Shown piece after piece: positions 25,815 to 37,363 of a DNA stretch of 64,000 bases. The translations under genes were made by a program, and so were the position numbers. The notes under the pieces were generated by a model. The model did no database searches. It was not told where the DNA came from and saw only the letters and a program-made list of their open reading frames with translations. Numbering within the stretch: the stretch's first letter is position 1; each line of letters opens with the position of its first letter. This DNA is from Phalacrocorax aristotelis (Eukaryota > Chordata > Aves > Suliformes > Phalacrocoracidae). The stretch covers positions 69,480,233-69,544,232 of the forward strand of contig NC_134276.1 of NCBI RefSeq assembly GCF_949628215.1, read 5' to 3'.

Positions 25815-27380
25815 TTAGTGGTTGGGAACGGGACAAAACCTGAAGCTCCAGTTGGCATTGGACTGCCAAAGCAATGTGTAGGTTGAAAAAAACCCGCATG
25901 CCGTGACAACTTTTTCATCTGGGCCACAGATACAGGCCTTTGGCTGTAGGTAAGCTGAAGTAAGAGTCGGGGGTAGAGGATAGGAACAGGTAGAGGGCTG
26001 GGAGAAGAACTCTGGTTGGCATGGGGCTGCCAAGGGTCTTCCAAAGTAAGGAGCAGGCAGCAAAAATATTTCTCTCCTGACAACTTTTTCATTTAAATGA
26101 TGGCTGGGGGTCTTGGCCCAGAGCTCATACCACACTTAGTGTTAGGTTAAGGTATGGGTTACCTGAAAAATTGCTCCTCCAACTTCTTCTTTGAGACCAT
26201 GGCTGGTTGTCCCTAGCTGTAGTTAACTCGAGGTCAGTCGTTTGCTTTAGGAGTGAGAGAAGCCTGAAAGTTTCAGGTGATGTTGCATCTCTCACAGGCT
26301 GCCAAAAGAAGTAGCAGTCTCCTAAAAGATCATTCCTTTGGCAACTGCTTGATTTGGGCTTTGGGTCCTCAGCAAAGGGTTCATCCCATGCACAGTGTTA
26401 AGAGGTCGGTTTAGTGCTGGGAAAGGGACAAAGCTTAAACATCCAGTTAACATGGCACTGGTGAGGGGCTTCTGAAGGGAAGTGCAGGCCACAGAAAGAA
26501 TTCTCCTCCTTTTCATCTGGACAATTGCTCTGGGTGCCTGTCTAAGGATCAGCTGTGCTCAGGCTTTTGGGACAGGGATGGAAGAGAGACAAAGCCTAGA
26601 GCTCCAGCTGGTACAGGTCTGCAAAGGGTTTGGGAAAGGCTGGACTAAACAGCAAAACACTTACACCCCTACTAAATTTTTCACCTCAGCCATAGCTGAG
26701 TATTCTTATCTAGAGAGCAGCCCACACCTTGGCTTAGGGTTACAGTGGGGACACTTGCAGGTCTACAGCTCCAGCTGGCGTGGGGTAGTCAGCACTCTGC
26801 CAAAGGAAGGGAGAGGCTGCAGAGACCTTTCACCCCTCACCACTTCTTTATCTTGGCCATGGCTTGGTCTTTTTGGCAAATGCTCAGCTCACACACAGGG
26901 TTTCGGGTTAGGTTTGGGTGAACGTCAAAGCCTAGAGCTCCATGTGGTGTGGGGCTGCCAAGGAGCTCCCTCAGAGGAAGGGACTGGCTTCATTAGGATT
27001 TCGCCTCTGACAACTTCACTGTTGGTGTGGCTTATGCTACTTGGTGATAGTCCAGCCAAGGCCAGTTTTTAAGATTAAGGTTAGGAGAGGGAAAATCCTC
27101 AAACTCCAGTTGAGTTATGGCTGAAAAGGGAGACTGCAAAAATATTTTTCCCCTGATAAATTCTTGATTTCTCCTACGGCTTGTGTTCTTTGGAAAAGGG
27201 CTTAGCCCACGTCTAGGGTTAGGGTTTGGGTTCGGGTTCGGAGAGGAACGAAGCTTTGAGCTTCCATCAGCTCAGGGATACCGAAGGGAAGGACAGGAAG
27301 CAAAAAGACTTCTCTGGGAACTTGTTCATCTGGGCCCATAGCTTAGCATCCTTGGTTAAGCCTCCGTCAAGTCCATTTGT
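25815..27380 (+). repeat. Degenerate ~165-bp tandem array with telomere-like spacers
   Basis: About nine diverged copies of one unit are readable. The phrase CTCCAGCTGGCATGGGGCTGCC or a variant recurs near 25846, 26010, 26271 (poor), 26442, 26602, 26769, 26939, 27104 and 27261, so most steps are 157-170 bases. One gap of about 260 bases probably holds an extra truncated copy near 26160-26230. Each unit continues with a purine-rich GAAGGGA segment, then AAAGATTTCTCCCCTGACAA, CTTCTTCATCTGGGCCATGG, and a G/T-rich spacer containing GGTTAGGG-like motifs. The clearest telomere-like spacer is at 27214-27241. Copies are strongly diverged, so the array is old. I do not recognise the family. Confidence 0.8.
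27214..27241 (+). repeat. Telomere-like interstitial motif within the array
   Basis: The run starts TAGGGTTAGGGTTTGGGTTC and ends GGGTTCGG. It has five G tracts separated by two- or three-base spacers and is close to vertebrate TTAGGG repeats. Weaker versions occur near 26731 and 26900, at the equivalent place in other units. Confidence 0.75.
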
Positions 27381-30300
27381 CAAGGGATGTCAGTAGATAT
27401 TTTTCTCTCTAACTCAGTGGGAGTTGGGTTATGCCTATTTGTTGTATTTTCCTCCTCAGGGTTCCAATCAAACCTTATTTAGATGTTACATAGAAGCCCT
27501 TTGAAATAAAACTCCCACGCAAATCTCACAGCCTTGGCTGTACCCACTGAAAGCTCACAGGACTCCAAAGGAGGAAAACATCATTGATGTAAGGTGGACA
27601 CTACAAATAACTCCATGGGACTGATGCTTGTCTGTGCAAAGCAGAGGACATGATCTTCAAACAAATCCATCATTTTCTTAAGGTGGATAGAAGTCTACCC
27701 GAACTTGCTCAGGAGCATATTCTGGTCATAACTTGATACTTGCAGGCCTGTTGACATTTCTACTTAAGTAGCGCCAAGTAAGTCCCTCCCGGGACATGGC
27801 CAATTCAACACTGTATTGCCACAACTACTGAGCTCTTCAGTGGGCAGTCATACGTGCAAGAGGTTCAGCTAAATGGATCACAGTACGCATGCTGGGCAGG
27901 TCAAGAAAATTTCTAGCTTCTGATTTTTCTCTTTTGCTCAACAGAATCAGTGGGAGTGTTCGCTAGCCCTCAAACCTGAACAATACCTACTAAATACGTT
28001 CTTCAACCACGGATTGGAAGGAAGTAAAGTAATGGCATGCTCTCACAACCTGGCTCTGCTAAGAAGGTGGTGGGGAGGGGCAGGGCCCACTTTGAGGCGC
28101 TGCAATTCGAGTACAGCAAGAAATCAAAAAAGCACTGGAAGCTAAATAAATTCTTCCTGACAGAAAAATTTGGATTAAGCAGAAATGGGGGAATAACAGG
28201 AAGGGTGAAATTATGAGGAAAGGAATCAGTGGGGAAAGAGAAGGCCAAGGGCTCCTATTAAGGGGAGAGGGTAGCGATTAGAGGGGGCATGAGATACAGG
28301 AGACCCTTCAGAGCTACTTCTCACCTACATCTGCAGCAGTAAAGGGGCCAAGGAGTAAGACTCAAGGCTAATGGTCAATGGTTCAGGAGCATGAGTGGCC
28401 TGGTGGGATGAAAAAGGACGCTGACGTACTGGCATTCATGCCTGGAACTTACCTGAGGCAGGATGAAGATGGAAATGACTTGACATCTCACATAGGTTTG
28501 CAGGTATTGAAGCCACCAAGTGATAGCTGTGGTAATGGGAATTGTGATTCATAGGAAACCCTGTGGAAACACGTTCGCTCTCCTCTAGTGTTTCATGGAT
28601 CGCAGTCCCCAGACCACCACCACCTGTGCTTGCCACCAACAACCTGCACAATGCAGATCACTGATGGTGCAAGTGCTGCGGGTGGCCTTGCATGACCAGC
28701 CAACCTGTGCTCAGACAACTGCGTTCATGGAGCAATGAGACCCGGGAACAGCCTGCCACGCTGCCCAGCTGCCACATCAAGCTCCCAGTAAAACTGCCTT
28801 CATGGATAAGGCCAAAGTGCCGCAGGTAATTCCCAGCAGCTGTACCCACCTTTGCAGGTCAGAGAGAGCAGCACAGGGACCTGTACCTTGCTTTGGTATT
28901 TCCTGGTTTGCCACCATGAGCACTAATGCTTTGGCAAGATGTTTGTACTCAACACTAACAAAAGCTGCGGCTGGCAGGGGCAGGTGGGCGCAGAGGTCGT
29001 CTTGTAGTTTGTTTTTCATTGAAAATACAGTTTAGCATACAGTGAGATGAGCTAGTAGGTCCCATCACGTGCTTGCACCTGCATGCAGTTAAACGGCTTG
29101 TTGGATCAAGGCCACACGGAAAACATTGGCTGGATGGAAGAAGGGAAGGCCAAAAACTACAAGATCAAAACAATGCACTTGGCACTAGTATCAAGAACCT
29201 CTTTTGGTGCCACAAGAATCCCAGCTCTTCCCAAAAGCGTACAGGGCTCAGTGCAGAAATTGCTTCAGGTCATGCTGCAATCTCAGCCACCTTACAGGTC
29301 TGTAAGCGCCAGACCAAGTGTCAGTTTTTAAAAGCACAAATGCAAAGCTAACGTGAACTGGAAGCAAGTTGTTCATGCCCTCGCTCGAAAACATGACATT
29401 CAAATCCTGTTCAGAATTAGCCCTGCAAAAATCAAGTGAACTTAATAGCTTATATCAAAGTTGGCCTCACTTCAGGAAAATTTGTTGCCTTTGTAAACAC
29501 AGCTGAGTCTTCGTTTTTCTCCTTCCTATTGGCAATGTACTTCACTTGCTAAATAAAGATACCTAAACAATCTTTTTGTACAATAATTTTTATGTTTTCC
29601 CCATCAGTCTATTTCAGTCAGCTGCTGCTACTTTGTGCGGTACAGTGCAAAGGAGCATTCAGAGTATGCATTAAAAATGTTTGGGGTTTTGGTCAACCTA
29701 CTAAACAGGAAAAACCAAAATCTGCTGAGTGTAAATGCAGGATGAGAGAAAGCCCCTTTTCCGTCATATCCCTCTACAAGACAATGTCCTGCTGCTATTT
29801 CCATTACAAAAATCTCATTTTTCTGGACAGAACTAATAGTACATATTTAGTTCAGTGTAAAATCTAGTATTCAGAATCTACCAAAAATCTTTTCCATGCA
29901 TAAAATAATTAATTCCTCTATTTTATATCCTAAGATGACTATTGCTCAAAACCAATTAGTTATTTCCACAACGTAAACAGTTTATAATTAAATCGCTTTT
30001 ATTTTTGCCTTCCCTTGGAACTCCCTAAAACTAATTTCCATTCAACCCCACCCCCAGAGGGGAGTTATCCTGGGCAGAAACATCTGCTCAAGGAGAATTG
30101 GAAACTGATAGCTTTTTCTGTCCAGTCATTTTAGACTTTGTCCCAGTGAGCAGAAATCACTGTTCAGCAGACTACCACTGACTTTAACAGGCTTTTGGGT
30201 TGAGGGCAATCCCAGCAGCAGTTACTGAAAAATACCCCACCCAGGCAGTTATCTGAAGCAACCTGCCAGCTTCTCCAGCAACCCAACAGGCATTGATGGG

Positions 30301-30779
30301 GCACAACGGAGCAGCAAAGCTCTCCCTGCACCTCCAGCTGCAAACAGCAGCATTGCTGCACCCAGACTGAATTTCTGCTGGATAGTAATCCTAAAAGGCA
30401 AGAACAGCATTAGCTTTGAATGCAGATGGGCTAGGCCTGACTCTGCGTGCACTCCAGCCTTTGTCTAGTGATTTCCCATGTGTCAATCCAACCCCAGCCT
30501 TTTTCTAAATATCGTCCTTAGATGAGGAAAAAACCCCTGTGAAACAAATTGTTCTACTGCTGGTATAGCTTAGTCTCTATTAAAATAAAATGGGGGATGG
30601 TGATGATGACAGGGCACACACATTACTAGGTCAAGAGGGAAGAAAACTGCGTGCTTACCAGTGGTGCCATCTGAACAGCAGCGTGGGCTCTGTAACTGAT
30701 ATATGATATTTTAAAGCACACGTGAGTCCTTCTCACATGCTGCAGGGAAAAAGCAACTCCCCTGAGACCTGGGAAGAAG

Positions 30780-30911
30780 GATTGACTTGCCTCCCTGTGC
30801 CTCAGTTTACGAGTGCGGTCCATTAATTTGGTTTTAAATGACTCTGAAGACAGCACAGTTACCATCTAATCTACTCAAATAAACGATTTGGTTAAAAAAA
30901 AAAAAAAAAAA
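30780..30911 (+). repeat. Possible retrotransposed 3' end: AATAAA followed by an 18-base A run
   Basis: AATAAA at 30878-30883 is followed ten bases later by eighteen A (30894-30911), the layout of a reverse-transcribed polyadenylated transcript. Upstream lies CCCTGTGCCTCAGTTTA (around 30793), reminiscent of the CCTCAGTTT phrase in old tRNA-derived SINEs. No target duplication or coding remnant was found, so this may be coincidence. Confidence 0.3.
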
Positions 30912-31069
30912 GCTGTTGTCGTTTCCATCTGAGAGTGAGCGCTTCTCACTTCACCAGCTGCACAGGCAGACCTTTGTTCAATAACCCCTACATGCATTTC
31001 CAGCAGCCGGCACAGAGGGACAGATTGTGCCTGGTAGAGAGAGGATGGGTGTGGAGAGCATCCCACCGG

Positions 31070-31120
31070 CGTGCTGGCCTGGTGGCTAACCACGATCAGG
31101 ATGGGAGACCGAGAAACTGT
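31070..31120 (+). repeat. 5S-rRNA-like segment, possible old SINE head
   Basis: GCCTGGTGG, then GGATGGGAGACCG (31099-31111), then GTGCCGGT resemble in order the 5S rRNA internal promoter region (GCCTGGTTAG, GGATGGGAGACCG, ACCGGGTGC). Thirteen bases match exactly. Amniote AmnSINE1 elements carry a 5S-derived head, so a fragment of one is possible. The match is too short to be sure. Confidence 0.25.
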
Positions 31121-34100
31121 GCCGGTCTGTTCAAGCTGCCAGATTTCCTTAAAGGAGATGGTTTTCTCTATGCCCCCAGACTAGACCAAGTTTTGGCCCC
31201 TTGCAAATATGCCCTGTTACCAGTTGTTACCCAGCTGTTGCAGGGCTTGTAATTCAGCTCCATGCCTCCATCCTTGTGAGAAAAGCCGCGTACAGAGGAA
31301 CATTGATTTTTAAATGGCCTTTTGTTTTGGAGTAATACTCAATTACAGGAGATTGAAACATCTCCCATTAGGCTTCTGGAAAAGAAACCTCCCCCGGGTT
31401 TTGATAGCAACAGGTGCAGGCAGGGCCCTTCGCGCCAGCGCTGTATCTTGTCCCCGTGCGAGGGGCAGGCCGCACAAGCTCCCGCCTGGGACTGGTGCGA
31501 GATGGAGATCCAGCCCTGCTGTAGGGCTGGGCACAGACCCTCACGGGAACTGCTCGTCCCACAGGCTGGGATGAGGGTCCTGCACGGGAGATATGGCTGT
31601 GGTCTGTCTCTGGCCCTGCGCATAGGAGCCTCGATCCATAGGCTAGACGTACGCCACTGTCCCCATGTTTCAGCAGAGAAGATGGTGAGCATGAGGATGG
31701 GGGAAGATGAAAGGTCTGCCTGATTTTTGCGTCATGCTCAGCTTCAAAGAGGCATCAGAAAGACTTTTTCCTCCATGAGAAGAGAGAACGAGCCTAGAAA
31801 TAAGCACTGATTATTGGCTCCATCTGCACTCATATTCTGGAAATAATTTTGCATTATAAACACACTAAGGGCACCTTGTGCTTGTACAGAAGCAGCACCA
31901 CCCATGGAGAAACTCAAAAGGGAAAAGTTTAGTCTAGCCTCCAAGTTGCGCTTACCGCTTAAATAGCCTCTCTGTTAGGAAAAAGGTGGGGGGCAGAGGG
32001 GAAGTTTGGATCTTTTTTTTTTTTTTTTTTAATGCAAATGACAGGAAAACGCATAAAATGCACAAGACTTAAGACTCAAAGAACAGGAATTTTTCTTAGC
32101 AAACATGTTACTGAAGCCCAGCAGATCCAGAAAGTAGGAAACTTGCTATGAACTGAGGTAGAGTGGCAGGTTTTTATAACCAGCAAGTGAGGACAGGGAT
32201 GGAAGAACAGCAACACCACCAAGCTCATTTTAGTCAGCTGCATAACTTCTGCATCATAAATGTTCATGCTAGTACTAAAAACACAATTGCTAACTTTCTC
32301 TACTGGCACGAAGGTGCCAGATCAGATCAAAGGTGCTTAAGTGAAATTAAACCAGCAGTTTAATTCTGCTACTGTACAGCACCTGCTTTATGAACAGACA
32401 GCATCTACATCTGGAGCTGTCAATCCAAAACCATCAATTTACTTCAGAACTGAGAGCATAAAATTTTACAAAAAAGTGTGGGGGAGGAAAGTGTGTGTGT
32501 GTAAGAATGCCACATGGCGATGCCTCACATTGCAAACACGTCTGCAAAATTATAATACGAATGCCTCAATCACAATGCTGATTTTAGACAAAAGTAGAAC
32601 AGCTCCAGAAATGAAAGACACCCTTTTCTGGTCTTTTTCTGACTCTTCTAGTTGCATTAGACACGCTAACTACAGGTATTTGCTCTTTCAAATGAACACG
32701 TGAGAGACAATGAAGCAGTCTCATCTGTGGCAGATGCTGGGTGCCTACTTAACACTTTTTACTGAACTTTCCAAGTCGGCCTTCCAGCTGAGCCAGAAGA
32801 GAAAACATGGTATCAAGCCCAGGTTCACAAACTTTGGCTTATGCCACCTTGCCAGATGCTCCATGACACCAGAACCTCAGTGCCTGCAGTTAAACTCTCC
32901 TCTCAGCCAGAGCAGGGATGATATCGAGCGCCAACAACTGCCTGCTCGGGTGGAAAGCCCTGCAAGAAGTGGGTGGCTGCCAGGAGAGGCAGTTCCTCCA
33001 GTTCTTGCCATGCCTCCGGGACAGGAACTCAGGGCATGCAGAGCGAGGTGTGCTTTCACAGCTCCATGAGAACAGGCTGTTTGGCTGTGGTGTTGATTAA
33101 AGGTTTAAAGACTTCAGAGCAGGATGAAAGACAGAGACACTGAAGCTGACTTTGCAGCCTTAGGAGGAGCTGGAGTCAGGGAAAAGAGGGAGGAAGATTC
33201 CAGACTTCCCAAAGCATCTCAGACCCCAGCTAAAGAAAGGAGAGACAACCATCAAAAGGAAATTGATACAGGAACATCAGCAATTTCTGCCTTAGACTGT
33301 ATGTTTCGAGTCCTTGCCAAGTAATAAAAAAAGAGCTGTTTTTAGAAACCCTTCCCAAGTGACTGATTAATAACTCAACACACAACCCTGCATTCGTGAG
33401 GTCACCCCCCGGCTGTGCTTGGAGCAGCTCCACACACGGCTACAAGAAAGCCCTGTACTTTCAGAAAATACACTCTTAAAGGGGATGCTCTCCCTTGCCT
33501 CTCTGTCCAAAAGGTTTTCCATGGCTCTCCAGAGCCATCACATACCAGCCTGTTAAGAGACAGCAAACCGATTGTGCTTGTTTATACTTCCAAAACATGC
33601 TCACAGAATTACTTAATTCCTGTTATTAGCACTTGACACGACAGACTGGTTTTCTCGACGCGACTGCAGCTCCACTCAGTGCTCACATAATCCCCCGAAG
33701 AGCAATCCCAAGACGTTCCTGCAGCCCAGCCGCACCTGGGCAAGCTGGGTCTCACCTCTGGAAGGATCGATACCAGTGACTGAAAGATGTACGGTGCTCT
33801 CAGCTGCACAAGTACCCTGTAGCATCCCTGACAATAGCCAGCTCCTGAAATTGTTGGTGTTTATCTGCTCACCCATCACTCGCATTAGCTATTCTTACTG
33901 CTGACTGCTGGCGTGATCCCGTTCTAAAAAGCTTCACTGCTGTGTTGTACATCTTAAATTATACATACGGTGCTCTGCCAAAGGAGAAGAGCAATCAAAG
34001 TGATTTATTTCCAAGTGAACAGAAAGCGTCCCCTTTGTCTCAAAACAGTAATTATTGTGGGCCACATTCCAATGCTAGCCCTAGTCACAGCAGAAGTTAC

Positions 34101-34984
34101 TAGAACAGAGATTATTTGCGGAGTCAGGTATTTCTCAGCAGGTATCAGGAAGTTGGTTTTCAGCCCTAAAGCATCTACGTTAAATACCACATCTTTAATT
34201 ATTTCAATTTATCTTTAATCAAACGATGTGTAACTCCAGTGCCTCCCATTCTCTTTGCTCATAGCTGCTCCCATAGATACACAGAAAAGCAATTAATTAG
34301 TGCAAATTTTAGAACAGAAATAGCTATGCAGATATCTGTGAAGATGCTAAAAATGTCAGGAGAAAAGCAAGATAAATGTCAATGTTATTAAAAACAAATG
34401 TCTACTTAATGCAACATTTACCTAAATGTTTGCCAGGAAAACAGTAAATACAGAATTTAAACCTTGATGTAGCACAATTACATATAGAAGCTCAAAGGAT
34501 AAACTCCGCCCCTGCACTGAAAGGCAGCCTGAGATGAAAATCTCATTCCAAGCCTTGATATCATCTGTGCTAGCCCTCTGCACAAAAGTGGATTTTATCC
34601 AACATACAGTGACTCTGTAAACAATCCACTTCCTTTTACCAATACTGAGTTTAGTTTTCTAACGTTTCCTTCCACATCCACAACAGTGCCTTATCAAGCC
34701 CCACACCCTGGCAGAGCGTTGGGATTTATACTCCTTTTTCCATCCGTCAGGGCCTTGCAGTCGCTGCTCTGCAGGACCGAAGCCTCGGGCCCCTGCAAGA
34801 CCTGCTGTCCTGAGCTCTAAATACCAGCCCCTCTACTGGGCAAATAATAAACAAGCATTTCACACGTTCTCCTAGTTTATCATACAATGCAGGTGGCTTT
34901 TCCAGTGAGCTGACTCCAGTCTGCAGGCACATCTACAAACATTAACAGTAATGACTATGTCTTCTAGCAAGCTACATCATCTAA

Positions 34985-35600
34985 CACTTGATAGAAGTGT
35001 TAAACAGCGAAAGGCCAGCAAACGGTCCCTGAGGAACCCAGCTATAGACATGCCAGCTCAGAGATGATTCCCTCCTCCCACCTCCATTTGGAGATCTGTC
35101 AGGGTCAAACCCGTTTTCTGTTGGACATTGTTCATTTTGCCTGTGGATCAAGATGTGAAAGAGGTCCACTCAGAAGACCACTGTATCTTTTATCAGGCAA
35201 GCTTGTAATCTTGGTAAAGTAAAATATATCAAGCTGATTTGACAAGATCCGTTTTCCTTCAGCTCAGGTAGATAGACGTTAACAAAGTGGTCCTCCCTTA
35301 ATTCATTATTAAAGGGGTCCTATTTTAGTTGTTCCATTTGCCTTGGATCAATGTCAAGCTGACAGACCTGTACTTACCACCAGCATTTGATTTTCACAGC
35401 ATGTTAACAATACGCTTTTTTCCACTCACTGACTAAAAAGCAACATATAGAGGTCAACAGAGCTCCTCTTTCTAACTCTTTAAAAAGTCTAGGATATGAA
35501 TTTCTTGGATTTAATGACTCTAACATGTTCAGAGTCAGCAGCTTTCCTGTGTAACCTTCTCTAGCTGCTGTTGTAATAGAAAATACTTCAATTTCATCTT
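34985..35600 (-). repeat. CR1-family LINE fragment, reverse-transcriptase core
   Basis: On the minus strand, 35378-35352 translates GKYRSVSLT, matching the reverse-transcriptase phrase YRPVSLTS. About 110 codons downstream, 35037-34999 gives VPQGPFAGLSLFN, matching the conserved VPQGSVLGPLLFN box. Order and spacing are as in CR1 polymerase, but the two motifs are in different frames, so the copy is frameshifted and dead. The plus strand shows the matching antisense phrase GGTCCCTGAGGAACCC at about 35022. Divergence suggests an old insertion shared across birds. The outer boundaries are approximate. Confidence 0.72.
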
Positions 35601-36617
35601 CTGTGATAGAGCTACATCATCTGTTTGCTAGGCCATGCAAAACTGTGTATTAGCACTGGCTTAAACGCCAGTCTCAATAGAAACCACCAAAACTGAGCCA
35701 GTCTCCAGGTTGAGCATTCAAAGCTTCTACCTGAAAATACTACGCAAGCGAGTTTCAGCTCTGCACGAGCTCATTCTCTCAGCTCCATGAGAATAATTTC
35801 TCTTCTAGAACATCTTTAAGCATTTCTGGCTGAGCTGTAACAATTCCTTTGATGTGTGCATGATGGACTAGGAGGAAGTATAGAGGGCTTCATGCCAAAG
35901 ACAGTTAAACCTCTTCTAAACTAGAATAAAATAAAAGCTTTGTTCTACTTAACGTGGGTTATAAGCGATACCTTGGACCACTTCCTGATTTGCCCAGGCT
36001 GATTTATTCCCCCGAAAAAGCCACACTGGAAGTGATCACCCTAACACCAGGGTAATGCTTGACTTCTTACACATCACAAGAACAGTGACAGAAACCAGCA
36101 AATGTCCTCACATGCACTGGCAGCTCCTAAACCTGCAGGTGCTGGACTGCCTGACTGGGAAAAGGCCGGGGCCTTGACACTGTTCAGACTAATAAGTCAT
36201 GCTTGACTAAGATTTGAACAGCAGTTGTAATTGCCATCTGCGTTATTTACCTCTGTCACGTACGAACAGTAGCAGGCCCACATTTCTGGAATATTCAAGG
36301 AGGAAACTCAAGATGCTAGTATGTGCCTCCTCCCAGGCTAGGGGTCAGGGTACACAACTCAAGTTATCTGTCGTGTCCCGCCCCACACCCTGTTGGATCA
36401 CTTCTGACAATGTAAGATTGCACCTTGATCTTCTCTGAAGTTTTGAGCAAGCTGTAAAAAACTGATCTTCCTCATGGAGGGCAAAAGGAGATATTTGCAG
36501 ACCATAAAGATTGCATTTGCATAGCCTAGATACTATCAGCTAATATAGAAACTTAATACCTCTTCTTAGTATCCCAGTAATATCTAACCCATTCTAATTT
36601 CCTGTTTTTTCTTTCAG

Positions 36618-36806
36618 GAGACGGCACGTCAGAACAGCTGTGGAAGCAATGACAGCCTTCAACAAGCTGGCGATGTTGCACAGAGCGCTCCTGCGCTCAC
36701 GTCACAGGGGTTTTCGTGGAAAGGCCCCCCCATTAGCACTCCTTCCCTTTCCATTACTTCTGCTTACTCCAGCTGCTCGGTGCCCAAGAGCAGCAGCGGT
36801 CTATAG
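36618..36806 (+). other. Candidate terminal coding exon of an unrecognised plus-strand gene
   Basis: A strong acceptor (CTGTTTTTTCTTTCAG, ending at 36617) is followed by an open frame in phase 0 of 62 codons ending TAG at 36804-36806. The translation starts ETARQNSCGSNDSLQQAGD and ends YSSCSVPKSSSGL. It is rich in Ser, Gln and Pro, like a disordered C-terminus. The segment has more CpG than its flanks, which are AT-rich. A second frame is also open across it, which weakens the coding argument. I know no matching protein. No ATG occurs at its head, so it could only be an internal or last exon. Confidence 0.25.
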
Positions 36807-37339
36807 CCAGACTTGAGTGAATAACAGATCTGCTTAAGAAGTTCGCATCGTTAAAGACACAGCTCTTCATCACTCAGAGAAAAACTACCCCCTCCCCAAT
36901 AACTTTTTGAAATCCATTACAGAATTTACCGGAAGTGCTTCCAACAACAGAAACCATGCTGTCAGTATGAAAAATGAAACTGCAACGTAACGAAGAATGA
37001 ATACCCACTTTTGTGCAAAAAATGCAATCCTAGAAAGCTATAAAAACATTCGGAAACAACAGCTCTTTTATTTGGCCATAATACTGCCCTCATGTTTAGT
37101 CCAGTTCACCAAATAAGACAACCCTGTATCACTAGAGATGATCTCATCGAAAAGCAGCTCCTAGGAAGTTTTCTTGCATAGGAAGCTTTAAAAGCCAGCC
37201 CTGATGCAGCCTGGCTAGCAGCGGTGTTTGCTCAGCACATTCTGGTGGTTTCGGAGACAAAGCCAGCATTCCCAAGGCTCGAGATAATCAAGCAGATGAA
37301 GTCATGCACTCTGGGTGCTCCAGAAAGAGAAATGGATCT

Positions 37340-37363
37340 GGGGGGGTTGGGGGTGGATGGGGG
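37340..37363 (+). repeat. G-rich tract, potential G-quadruplex
   Basis: Runs of seven, five and five G separated by TT and TGGAT. The seven-G run can supply two of the four tracts needed for a quadruplex. Confidence 0.7.

Larger units (their letters stand above)
27381..34984. other. Intergenic sequence, no gene recognised
   Basis: No gene seen. Items of note are a polyadenylation signal followed by an A run (30878-30911), a short 5S-rRNA-like segment (31070-31120), a GC-rich stretch near 31390-31560 and a T run near 32012-32030. Composition becomes more AT-rich after about 32 kb. Confidence 0.5.

Noticed and set aside
26482..27072. 196-codon open frame as a protein-coding gene
   Set aside because: It coincides with the degenerate tandem array and its repeated motifs follow the array period. 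There is no domain and no sign of splicing.
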